Source: Lumnitzera littorea
Taxonomy: Eukaryota > Streptophyta > Magnoliopsida > Myrtales > Combretaceae
Reading direction: 5' to 3'
DNA length: 64,000 nt
Assembly: GCA_024138015.1 (NCBI GenBank)
Contig: JAMXBB010000007.1
Coordinates: 68,926,947-68,990,946 of the forward strand
Shown here: positions 12,211-23,456 of the stretch, one piece after another
Numbering within the stretch: the stretch's first letter is position 1
How the letters are laid out: each line of letters starts with the position of its first letter
Position numbers and translations under genes: made by a program
The notes under the pieces: generated by a model
What the model was told of the DNA's origin: nothing
What the model saw: only the letters and a program-made list of their open reading frames with translations
Database searches by the model: none

Positions 12211-13225
12211 GCAACCTTGTTTTATTTTCTATAGAATGATGTATTGTTTAGGTGATGATTTCCCATTTCTTTTGTTTCTTGTATTTTCTATTGGGGGAAG
12301 TGGGATGCTGGTCTCCCCTTTTGCGATGTAAGCATTGTTGTTTGAAGTAAATGAAGGGAATTCTCCAATTGAGTAGCTTATGCTTGTTGCCTAATGTTTT
12401 TTCCTATTTTCTTGTCATTGTTAGCCATTGATCCCTTATTGTTGACATCATCTTTAGATAAGTCCTTCGTGCCTTTAGTCCCTTGAGCATATTGACGGGT
12501 GTTGCTTTTTCACTAAGTCTTTAAATTCTTCATCTTCTAAGAAAGTTAGCTATTTGTGATCTTAGTTACGTCTCTTAAGCCTTTCAAGTAAAAGGAGGTT
12601 TTAGGCAGTGTTTTAGCTGTAACCTTCCTCTATTGCTTAAGGGACCCTGGTGCTCATAGCCTAAATGGAGTGGCTAGATCAGCTATCTCCATTGTTGCTT
12701 TTGTGGAAGCTTGGCTCCTTTAGGTAAAGTGGGGACCTTCCTTTAGAAGTTGAGTGTCAAGGGTCCCTAAAGCTTAAAGCTTGGCTTTGTTGAAACTTAA
12801 GGATGTGGTCACAACCATCTTGGTAGACTCGTAGGCCGAGTCGAAGTTGAAAGCAATTCCTCTTTAAGAAGAGTTCAGCACAAGAGACCAAGTTAAAGTT
12901 GAGAGTAGTGTTTCAATCCTAGCATGAAGTAAGAGATTAGTAGATGGCTGTGCTTTGTTGTAATTTCTATTTCCTTCTTGACTATACTTAAGGTTGGTAT
13001 GTTGACCCCCAAAGCCTTGTAACTTCATTTGTTAAGTGAATTGTAGTTCTCCTTTGTTGCTCATAGTTGTTTGTCTAATATTTGACTTCCACCTACTCTC
13101 TTTTGTTTTGTTTAGTGATGGTAGCTTCGTGTAACCTCAACTTGCTCATTTTATTGCAAATAGTGCTAAGTTAAAATGCAACCTAGCCTTAGGGTTTATG
13201 TTAGCACGATAACTTTAGAGAGTCC
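12211..13225. other. Tat element 1 3' untranslated region
   Basis: No coding signal. Contains aagctt-rich stretches around 12760-12800 and leads into the 104-bp tandem repeat. Probably transcribed 3' region of the element. Confidence 0.45.
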
Positions 13226-13765
13226 TTAGGGATGGGTATTAACTTAAGACCGAGAGTTCGATGGTAACCGATGCTTGAGAATAAGTCGTAACCTGTGATG
13301 TTAGTGTGATTACTTACTTGGGCAAGCACTTGGGGATTAAAATCGACTTGAGGTAGGGAGCTCGATGGAAACCAATGCTCACAGGTAAGTCATAGTCCAT
13401 GGTGTTAGTGTAATTACTAACTTGGGTCGGTACTTAGGGATGAGAATTGACCTAAGGTAGGGAACTTAATGAAAATCGATGCTCAAGGTTAAGTCATGGT
13501 CCTTGGTGTTAGTGTGATTACTATCATGGGCAAGCATTCGGAGATGGGAATTGACCCAAGGTGGGTAGTTTGGTGGAAACCAATGCTAAAGGGTAAGTTG
13601 TAGCCTATGGTGGTAGTGTAATTACTAACTTAGGAAAGCACTTAGGGATGAGAATTGACCTGAGATGGGGAGCTCGGCAGAAATTGATGCTCAAGGGTAT
13701 GTGTTGCTAGTGTAATTACTAACTTCGACCAGTACTTGAGGATGGGAATCGACTTGAAACTACAG
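13226..13765. repeat. 104-bp tandem repeat, about 5 copies
   Basis: Units start with tta/ttg.gga.g at 13226, 13330, 13434, 13537, 13642 and 13736 (spacing 104, 104, 103, 105, 94), the last partial. Each unit contains a.t.gac.t.ag.., gaaa.c.atgct.a and ggtgttagtgt.attact. Lies in the 3' untranslated part of Tat element 1, where tandem repeats are known to arise in this lineage. Confidence 0.8.
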
Positions 13766-14085
13766 CTTAGCACGGGTAAAGGGTGTATATACACATGAAA
13801 AGAGAGAGAGAGAGAGATAAGTCTACGGAACTTATCCTTTCATTGAATATGACCATAGTTATAGATGTTTCAAATCACGCCACAACACTTAGTGAAAATA
13901 AAGCTGGAAATTGTTGACACTCAATGCCTTGTGTATAGGTCGTCCATCTAAGGTTTCTAGTTTACAGGCTCCTTTCCATATATCCTCTACTATCTGTTGT
14001 CGAGCTTGATTTTTTTCCTAGTTTTATATTTTCTTTAACCCAATCAATATTAAACCCTAACCCGTTTAATATTGATCCTCGATTA
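13766..14085. other. Junction zone between Tat element 1 and nested material
   Basis: Contains a (GA)n microsatellite at about 13799-13816 and, from 13993, tgtcgagcttgattttttt, which recurs at 15833 as tgtcgagcctggttttttt. The exact junction with the nested element is not resolved. Confidence 0.4.
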
Positions 14086-15893
14086 AGAGTTAAAGAAAGC
14101 CATTTTTTTTTTACAAAATTTTATAAACTTTTGGAGTTGCCACTCGACTAGGGTCAAGAAATGATTTAGATCAAAACTAGTTTAGGTCAAAACTAAATGG
14201 GTAGATTTGGTTTTGATCTAGACACTAATTTATGTGAGAAAACTAATTTTTTAAAAAACTAGAGATTCAAGTCTAGGGTTTAAGTTCTTTATACTTTTAC
14301 GAGTATCATAAACTTTCATAATTTAAATTTAATTTTTTGAAATCACCTTTCAAAAATTCTCCATAAAATAAAATTCAATCGTTAGTTAACGAATTAGACT
14401 ACATTGAATAATTGAAACTAAAATGGATTTTTTTTTTCGTTTTTTATGTTGCCTAGAGATACTTACATACCCACTATTTGAGATTAGATGTACGTAATTC
14501 TTTTTTCCGAAAAATATTAGTAGGTTAGTTAATTTTAATTTTGAAAAGTTGGTTGAGTTTATGTTTTTAACCAAGTTCAAGTTATTTAAGGAAATTTTCT
14601 AAAAGATCATAATCGAGGTTTTATTTTTAGAAAATTCTAAAGTAATCCTAATTTGGAAAATGATTAATTTTATTTGAAAGAAATTGATTTTCTAAATGAT
14701 AAAATGGATTTTATCTTTTTATTTTTATTCTTTTATCATTTTGTTATTTTATTTATTATTTTTTCCTTATTTAAGTTTGAATTGAAAAAATGAATAACAA
14801 TAACAAAGCTATTCTATCTTCTTTTTCTTTTTCTTTCTTTTTCTTTCTTTTTACAATTACATCTTATGGATACATGAAAAAAAAAGAACAGTTCAATCGA
14901 AATAAAATAAGGGTTAGACCAAATTGGGAGCGCGGGCTAGACTTTGTTAGATTAGGTCGGCTTAGATTGGTTTACAAGTCAGAGTCCAAACTTAAAGAAG
15001 ATGAAGCATTAGCACAGCACGATTCGAGCGATTCTAGACTGTGTTTTGATTGGGAAAGAATGTTTTGGTAAGTTTCTAATTGTAATTAGTGAAGGTAAGT
15101 TCAATGCTACCACTTAACTCAGCTGTTTGGTAGTGGTTCGTAATTTCATGATGGTGATGGTGGTTATGTGATTTTGATGACAACTGTTGGGAATATATGG
15201 ATTATTGGGTCTTAGGTTTTAAAGGATGGAGAAGCTAGTAGAGGTAGCAGATTTGTTCGAAAAGCACTGTAGGGTGGTGGTTTTTAGAGAGAGAAAGCTC
15301 AGATTTGCGCTTATATGGGATGTTTTTGATGTAGCTTCCTGTTTGAGATGAATATTAGGATGCCTCTTTGTACTAAATGAAGCTTGGTTCAACATGGAAA
15401 GGCTCATAAACGGTAGAATCGGCAATGAATGGTGATATCAAATTTTGAGTTTTTTCTTATTTTTTAGAGCCAATTTAATCTTTGGTTTTGATTGAATTTG
15501 GATGAATTTTAAGTCTCCATTCGTAGCATCCCATATCTTCTTTTAATTCCCACATTCAATTTGATAAAATTATCTTAATAAATGTGTTGAATTGGTTCAA
15601 GAAAGGGCATGATCGTATGACTCTTTTTATTTCAATTATTGTAGTGTTTGTACAACTTTCTAGAGAAAAGCTTAGGGGCATGATTGTGCGATTCTTTTAA
15701 TTCTTGACTGTTGTACGATGGGGTCCATCTAATAAGGCTCAAGATTTGTAGATCGTACTTTGAGGACTTCTTGTCGTTGTACTTCCATGCTTTGCTTGGG
15801 AAAGTATTGTGTGAAAAGTAGCTTATCGCCATTGTCGAGCCTGGTTTTTTTCAATATTAAACCCTATCCATTTAATACTGACTCTTAACTAAG
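14086..15893 (+). repeat. LTR fragment related to the distal part of the nested LTR
   Basis: The interval 14092-15060 is colinear with 25113-26150: both have gttaaagaaa.cc, ggagttgccactcgac versus gaagtcgtcacttgac, aaactagagatt, tcctaatttgga.a followed by aaattgattttcta.tgat, and a poly-pyrimidine run before acaattac. The similarity fades after about 15100. It lies upstream of the 5' LTR at 15894, so the order of LTR halves is permuted here. Confidence 0.6.
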
Positions 15894-16369
15894 TGTAGAC
15901 ACCTTATTTTTGCCGTTTTATTTTAGTATTTTTGTTGAGTTAGGTTAAAGAAAAAGAAAACGAAAAAGAAAAATAAAAGAAAAAATAAAAAAATAAAAAT
16001 GTGTCAAGTTGTATCGACTCAAGTTGGGTCGGGTTAGGCCGTTTAAGGTTAAATTGGATAATGGTGTACGTTCAATTTAGTAAATTCTAAGTTAGGCTTC
16101 ATTAAAGTATTTTTTAGTTTAGTATGATATAAAGTGGGTTTTTATCCAATTTATATTAGCCTAAATAGACTACAATGTATTTTTGGGCTAAATCGAGTTG
16201 AACTGAGTCAGATCCGAAAGATAGAAAGCCCAAATCAATATAGGATTTGTAGAATCTTTGATGAATTTAAATCGTATCTTTCAAGAATTTAAATTGTATC
16301 TTTCATATCTAGGATTGGTTGAGATTAAATCTATATAAAAAAAGATTCAAAAGATTCGATTGTGTAGCC

Positions 16370-16377
16370 TATAAATA
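16370..16377 (+). promoter_or_regulatory. TATA box in 5' LTR (element 2)
   Basis: tataaata, conserved at 23449-23456 in the other LTR, 476 bp and 556 bp from the respective LTR starts. The C/A-rich zone begins about 60 bp downstream, consistent with the transcription start. Confidence 0.55.
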
Positions 16378-16429
16378 GTAAGTTGATAGTAAAGTTTGAC
16401 ATATTTTAGAATCCCTTACATACATTGTT

Positions 16430-17045
16430 ACATATTCACATCCTCACATTATTCACAATCTTCTCCAAGTACATATAGCCAACCATGCTCAACCAACCTT
16501 TACACCATACTCCACTGACCAAATACACAGCTACACCTTACACTCGGCCACATTGTACAATCAATCACTCACTATCGAACACAGTTACACACCAACACAT
16601 GCCATATGCTACACTCACACGCTCATTGCACACATGAGCACTCACTCCCAATCATCACTTAGTCACAATCCCCACAACACACATACTTTCAATCAACATA
16701 CAACACACACTCTAAGATTTTCACACATCTACATACCGAAGTCGATCATACACACTCTTAGGTCCCCTCTCATAGCACAACACACAATAACACACCCACA
16801 ATAGCACACTGCATGATAACATTGACACCACACGATCACACACAAACACAGTCGCACATTCACCCACTGCATGCCACACATGATCTACGCATGACAACAC
16901 TAGCATTGATCATCTACATACACACGCATCGAATCACAGTCAATTACGTACAAACTACACTACACACTATACATTGCTACACGAACATGATCCACTACTA
17001 CTGTACACAACGTTGTAGATGTATACAATCAATTCCACATTGAGC
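16430..17045 (+). repeat. CAC-rich, G-poor zone of the LTR
   Basis: Some 600 bp composed largely of A, C and T with recurrent cacac/acaca steps and few G. The matching zone is 23515-24065 in the other LTR. The ORFs here (His/Thr-rich) are compositional artefacts. Confidence 0.6.
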
Positions 17046-17835
17046 ATGTTAACATAGTCTAGTAGATTACGATGGTCAACACGAACATGTTGATCACGTA
17101 CGACTTAACTTATTTAGGTAATAAAAATTATTTTTCTTTAATTAATTATTTTAGTTATTTTTAGTAATTTTCTTTTTTTTTAATGCATTTTTTTGTCCAT
17201 TTAATAACAATAGTCATATCATTTGTTATTTTTTAGATAATTTGAATTTTTGATAAATTTAGTTAAATTGCAATTTTTTAATTGAAATTTCATTTTTTTT
17301 TGAAAAATCTCATATCTTTTCTTCGAGAAGATACGTATCTTAATATATCTTGCATGTAGGATTTATGAAATATATTTATTTTTTGACATGTAGTGACTTT
17401 TTTAAGAAAAAAATAATAAAAATCCTAAATGGAGTTTTGAAAAAAGATTTAGTTAGGTTTTCTTTTGAAGTAGATTTGTGAAATTAAATCTATTTAGGTT
17501 TTTTTAAAATACTAAATTGTTAAATAACATAAATTTGGCTTGATTTCCAAATCTTAAAAAATTTTAGGTTTTTTTAAATAATAAATTGTTAAATAACATA
17601 AATTTGGCTCGATTTCTAAATTTTAAAAAAGATCCACTTACTAAATCTTTTTTTAAAAAGAACTATGATGGTTTAATCCTAATTAGCGAGCACATATACA
17701 TCTTCGGGGCAACCATAAAAAAATTATATATTTTTTCTTTTTTTGAAAATTCGTAATAAAAATCATAAAAAAATTCATTTTAGTTACATTTTTACATATT
17801 TGTAGTATCTTAGCATTTTTAGAAAAATTATAAAA

Positions 17836-18216
17836 ATAAAGCCCATTAATTTTTTTTTTTATTTTTACATGGTGACTTAGTTTTAATAAATTAGCCCTTG
17901 AACTTAGTCTCTTCTAATTAATTTTCTAAAAATAATTTTTTTTGAAAATCTACAAACTAGTGGCCAAATTAGGGTTTTCCTTGTCAAAAACCCTAATTTA
18001 ATTTTTTACTAATGTGATTAGTTAGCAACTTTGATTTTTTACAAGAAAAATAATTTTTCTTAATTTAATATTGAGTATTTATATTAAGCGAGCTTAGCTT
18101 AATATAAATTGAACTAAGCAAATCGAAATAGGGTTCAATAAAATTGGTTACTTTACTAAGGACATTAGTGAGCTAGTCATGTAAAAATAAAAGAAAATTA
18201 ATTAATGAGCTTTATT
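17836..18216. repeat. 42-bp inverted duplication at the 5' LTR edge
   Basis: 17836-17877 (aataaagcccattaat...ttacatggtgact) reappears in reverse complement at 18175-18216 (agtcatgtaaaaataaaag...gagctttatt). The second copy lies just past the point where LTR similarity stops (about 18140). It marks a rearrangement breakpoint that probably removed the rest of the 5' LTR. Confidence 0.6.
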
Positions 18217-21200
18217 TTTTTTTAATGTTTATTGTAATATAGTTATACTAACTAGTTTTTAGTAATACAAGCCTTAAGAAAAAAAAACTAGCCCAATGGA
18301 CTCGTATTGGGGATTTAGGAGGTTTTATTTATTAATAACCATTTGCATAATTAGATGTGGTCGGACCCGAGCTACCTTAAGAAATTAGGACAAGATGCTA
18401 TTATATAACCCTTAGGTCATTAGGGTCTTTATCTCTATTTGATGGTGATAGGCGAGCCCACTTAAGCTTCAATATTGCTCACTAGGTTTTTCTTCGGAAA
18501 TCCTTAAAGCTACAGAACTTGAGACTCATAGACTCCACCCTCCTATATTATCCTTTTTGAAAAAAGGGTAGTCATTTTCTTAAATTATAGGAAAAGTCTA
18601 ATTAATCCGCGGTTGGTTCAGCATTCTTTTTCAAAAGAGAGGAAATGAAAAAAAAAAAAAAAGAAACACTAACCCTTATATATAAGTATTCATGAACTTC
18701 ATTTCTTTTTAAATCTTATTTTGGATCTACTTATATATAAGGGTACTCTTCGACCATGACTTTATAATAATTCCTATAATTTATTAATTTCCAGCCCCTA
18801 TTACATTACATGTGTATGTAGCATATTGCATTTTTTATATTTGTTTTTATTTTTTCCAATGCTTGTTTCTATTTAATATTTTTATTTCTTGTATTGTAAG
18901 TATTGTTTACATACTCACATTAAATTATAACATTTTTAACATTAGACACCCTTCTTGTAAAATTATGACCCTTCAATTACCAGTTATTTCCTTTGAAACT
19001 TTATCATCCTCATCATATTGCTTCTAGCTTTTTCTTTTCTTTAAACAATATTAGCAATCTAGTCATCAATAACATAGATTCTCTTTAGTATCCTTCAAAG
19101 TTTTAAAGAATTTTTACTTGTAAACAAGTCATTACCCTTGGTTGTTAACTTTGGAAAATAGTCGTTCCTTCTTGTCAACTCTGTAACTTTTATCAGTCTT
19201 TCTAATGAGTTAGGAGATGTCAGTAGCCTTATTTGTAATATAAGTGTTTTCAAATATTTTTTGTTAGAATAAATTTAAAAAAAATATCATAAATTTTTCA
19301 AAGAAAAAATATATGCTAACAAGTACGAATTTAATGGACTTTGAATTATTACTTTTGAGCAGTTCAGCCCATTGTCGAAACCTACAGCCATTCATTTTTG
19401 AAGCTAAAATAATTGACAATAATGACTCTAGCCCAAGCCTAATCCTAGTAGTCACTTATTCTGAGCCTAAAGTGTTGTATAGCCTATGAGTTAAACTTGA
19501 TAATGAGGGGAAAAATAGGAAAGCACATTGGAAATTAATAATTGAAAATGGTGAAGACATAGCCTATCCTTAAGAAAAGCCTAAGCCAAACACAATGCTT
19601 GAAGAGAAGTCCACTATTAGGCCTTTTCAAAAGCCTTAAACACAAAAGCCTAAACATAAACCATAGATCTTCCCATCTATTTCAACCTACTTTAAGCTAG
19701 AAAAAAACCTTAAATAGATGGCCTACTAACAACACCCAAAGCTTTATCCATCAACACCCATCATCTCTAAGCCTAGAAGGTCCTAAACACTCACTCCATG
19801 AAAACTACCCCATTCGCTCTAATGCTAAAACTGAATACAAAATTTGTCTTCATTATGAGTGAGCTTGGATTGAGGGGCCAATAAAAGGACCCATTTAATT
19901 TAGTCTAAAAGGGCAATTTTTCTTAAGAGGTAGAGGGACTTGTGACCCATTGGGGCATCACAAAATATTTAGTCTTATCCAATGAGACTAGGTCAAACAA
20001 AGGCAAGCAAAACGTAAAATGTTTCATTATCAAATTGACGAAAGTATCCCATTATTTGAAGTGTTTAGAGTGATCCAAACATTGACCTTAAAACATTCAT
20101 AAGAGATGAGAGACGGGAAGGTAAGGATAAGAACTGTTCCTTAAAGGAAGTTTATCTTTCATGTGATACACAAATTGAAAAGATGATAGGCATTCATTTC
20201 ACTCCTTAAACACTTCTATCCCTTGTTACCCCCTTTGAGCCATTTGGGAAAGTTTTCCAAAAAAAATAAATCCTACTATGAACCACCCCATATTGGGGCA
20301 ATTCAGAGGTTAGGGCCATTGATTTTGGAGAAAAAGGGGATAAACTAACTTGTGCTTGCTTCAGTTGTGTCAATTCATGAGCAATAATTGTCATTAGTAA
20401 CTTGATTTCTTTAGAATGAAGAAGAGTTTGAAACTATACGTTTCACTCAAATCCATGCACTCATTCAAACATTGCAAAGCCATTAATCTTTCTTAGACAC
20501 TCCCCCTAAAGCTATACCCTACTTTACTGGGCTTATATACTTTGAGCTCATTGTTTTAGGGCCATCAATTTCTTCAAGTGGAAACTCGAACACATAGGGG
20601 CGATCACCTGTGGAAAAAAAAAAAATGAAAAATGGAAAGAAAATGAAATAAAAAAAGAAGAAAACAAAAGTAAGGTAATCACATCCCAAATGATAACTCA
20701 AAAGCTCTTCAAGGGCACAAGGCTCGAGTACCTTAGAAAATCTGAACCCATGAACTCCAAAATTAAGGACTTGAGTTTTCTTTAAATATCCTTCAAATCA
20801 TAAACTTGAGCAAGAAATTCTAAGCCTAAAAGAATGAAACTTTAATTTTATGATTCTACCCACTATACTACCCTTAATAAAGCTCTTTTGATTGGAGAAA
20901 TTGACTTATCTTGAGAAATTGTTGCTCATGAAACTAGGGCAAGTCCATCGTAGCATTTTCCCACTAAGGTTCTTGACTTATAGAGCTGGGTTGAGATATT
21001 ATATTTTCAAAATTTTCTGAACACAAATATATCCCTTTCTATTCAAACTAATAACCAAAAGCTTATGCTACAACCTTGAGGAAAAGACTTATCAGATCAA
21101 TCAAAATATATCACTTACAAGACTGACCATAATTTTTAGAATCATAGTTAGGAGTGAAAACAAGTTATCTGAGAGTGTGAGGAAGTCCTTTTGGACTAAA

Positions 21201-22040
21201 TTGTTCAAATAATTGAGATACTTTCCCTACTAGGAAACTTATGGATGCAAAAGTCAAGCATGCCTTAGGGGCACGAGAAGCCCTTTGCTCAGCATCGAAT
21301 AAGAATTCCCTATGGCGAGGAGAACAAGGTGTTTAGCTGAAGTTTTTTTTTTTCCTATTCCATTACCGTAGTGGACAAGCAATCAAAGATGAAGAATGAA
21401 TGGCCAATGGGCTAAAAAAGAGCATACTAGTTATTTGTAACATTCAAAGTCGATATAATTTCGTTACTTATTAGCAAGAAAAAGGTGAATGGTTTTTTCA
21501 ATAAAAGCACACTTTTTTTCCTTTAAGTTTCAAAAAGTGAAAAATTTGAGGATTTGCAATCTAAATATTAGTTACCCTCGAGTTAGGAACTTTAGTAATC
21601 CTTCAAGAGAATTTCAAGAACCTTAGTAATCCTTTCAAAACTTTGGTTATCTTAGTAGGGGCCTTAGTTAATCTTATCTTGGGAAATTCAATTCAAGAAC
21701 CTTAGTTACCCTTCCTTAGAAACTTTAGTTATCTAATTCAAGAGTCTTAATCATTTTTAATTTAGGAACTATGGCGTGAAACTATTCAGGAGCTTCAACC
21801 ATCCTATGAAAAGATTATTTATGAACCTTTGTCATCACACCAATAGCTTAGGCTATCCTAGGAATTTCGGGGACTTTAGTCATCCCGTATTAAAAGTTTA
21901 GAAAGTTTCCCTATAAGAACTTTTGTCATCATACATTAAGGGACATTAATGTTCTAGGGATGAAAAAAAAAAATAATTAGCTATGCTTTCAAATCCTTTT
22001 GAGAAGCTAATTTTTCTTTTAAGAACATCAATTTTTTGGC
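18217..22040 (+). other. Internal region of nested element 2, decayed
   Basis: No domain identified. 19500-20700 has the look of old coding sequence on the plus strand (Lys/Pro-rich patches such as EKPKPNTMLEEKSTIRPF near 19575-19630, with stops at likely Gln codons) but I cannot name it. From about 21550 to 21960 there are diffuse repeats of the phrase aaccttagtaatccttt. Gag and pol appear to be missing. Confidence 0.4.
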
Positions 22041-22054
22041 ATAAAGCCTTCCTT

Positions 22055-22745
22055 AATCCTTTACGTTGTCCTTTTAAGATAGACTCTCTATTCCTTTGCC
22101 TTACCCTTTCAAGATAGGCTTCTCTAGTCTTTTGCTCTATCCTTTCAAGATATATTCTTTACTTCTTTGCCCTATCCTTTCAAGATAAACACTTTAAACT
22201 TTTGCCCTACCTTTTTAAGATAGGTATTGTGATTTTTGCCATATTTTTTCAAGATAAGCCCCCTCGCCTTTTGCCTTATCCTTTCAAGATAAGCACCCTA
22301 ATTTTTTCCCTATCGTTTCAAAATAAATACCTTAATTTTTGCCTTATCCTTTCAAGATAGGCCCCTTAATTATTTGCCATATGTTTTCAAGATAGGCTCC
22401 TCTAATCTTTTGCCCTATCCTTTCAAAATAGGCACCTTAGTCCTTTACCCTATCTGTAAAGATAGGTCCCCATTCCTTTGCCTCGTCCTTTCAAGACAGG
22501 CTTCCTAATTCTTAGCCTTATTCATTCAAAATAAGTATTCTCAATCCTTTAGCCTTATCCTTCCAAGATAGGCACCTTAAATCTCCAGCCTTATTCTTTC
22601 AAGATAGACCCCTTAACTTTTTGCCCTATTCTTTCAAGATAGGCTCCTTTTTACGCTATCCTTTCAAGACAAGTTTCTCATTCCTTTACCTTACCCTTTT
22701 CAAGACAAGTTGTTTATTCTTTAAATGAACCTTTCAAGTCAGTAT
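22055..22745. repeat. 35-bp minisatellite with hairpin-forming units, about 20 copies
   Basis: The core ctttcaag recurs at 22071, 22106, 22142, 22177, 22211, 22245, 22281, 22315, 22349, 22383, 22420, 22455, 22488, 22523, 22560, 22596, 22631, 22661, 22696 and 22731 (period 30-37, mostly 34-36). The typical unit holds CCTATC-CTTTCAA-GATAGG, a 6-bp stem with a 7-nt loop. It sits about 135 bp upstream of the polypurine tract of element 2. Confidence 0.85.
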
Positions 22746-22879
22746 ACTTCTTCGAGATGAAACACAGCTTAGCTAACCATTCAAGTTAGTAATCCTCATT
22801 CTATTAGTTTGAAGTAGGCTTTGGCAAAAATGGGTATCTCTTTTGTCTTTATAGCGAAGTTTTAATCAAGCTTTACTAT

Positions 22880-22892
22880 AAAGAGGGGCAGT
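22880..22892 (+). promoter_or_regulatory. Polypurine tract of nested element 2
   Basis: aaagaggggcagt lies directly before the LTR start tgtaaagactttatttttgcc at 22893. This is the classical Tat configuration and fixes the 3' LTR start. Confidence 0.75.
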
Positions 22893-23448
22893 TGTAAAGA
22901 CTTTATTTTTGCCGTTTTATTTTAATATTTTCATTGAGCCATGTTAAAGAAAAAGAAAAGAAAAAAAAAAGAAAGAAAAAATAAAAAAATTATAAAAGAA
23001 AATAAAAATAATAATTAAAAAAACGAAAATTGAGAAAATAATGAGAAATAAAGTATTAAGTCATATCCAGTTGAGTTGAGTTAGGTCGGGTCGTTTAAGG
23101 TCAAATCAGATAATGGTGTATATTCAATTTAGTAAATTTTGAATTGGGTTTCATTAAAATATTTTTTAGTTCAATCCAAAATAAAATGGGTTTTTATCTA
23201 ATTTATATTGAGTTAAATAGACTTAGGATTTATTAAATAGGCTACAGTGTATTTTTAGGCTAAATCGAGTTGAATTGAGTTGGGCCGAAAGATAGAAAGC
23301 TCAAATCAATATAGGGTTTCTAGAATCTTTGATGAATCTTCAAATAATTTAAATAATATCTTTTGTATCTAGCATTTATTATTATATCTAGGATTGGTTG
23401 AGATTAAATCTATATAAAAAAGGATTTAAAACATTCGATTGTGTGGCT

Positions 23449-23456
23449 TATAAATA
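23449..23456 (+). promoter_or_regulatory. TATA box in 3' LTR (element 2)
   Basis: tataaata in ggcttataaatagtaag; counterpart of 16370-16377. Confidence 0.55.

Larger units (their letters stand above)
15894..18140 (+). repeat. 5' LTR of nested Tat element 2 (proximal part)
   Basis: Colinear with 22893-25110. Landmarks in both: cttatttttgccgttttattttaatatttt, a purine-rich run, ggtcgggt..ggccgtttaaggt, ctataaatagtaag (TATA), a CAC-rich zone, cgtatcttaatatatcttgcatgtaggattt, and tttatattaagcgag near the end. The distal half seen at 25110-27580 is absent, so this LTR is truncated or rearranged. Confidence 0.75.

Noticed and set aside
16553..17043. Overlapping His/Thr-rich ORFs on both strands
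   Set aside because: They are translations of the CAC-rich LTR leader and have no domain; a similar low-complexity ORF arises in the other LTR (23856-24047).
22055..22745. Repeat array considered as a CRISPR array
   Set aside because: The units are contiguous diverged tandem copies with no unique spacers and lie in a plant retrotransposon.
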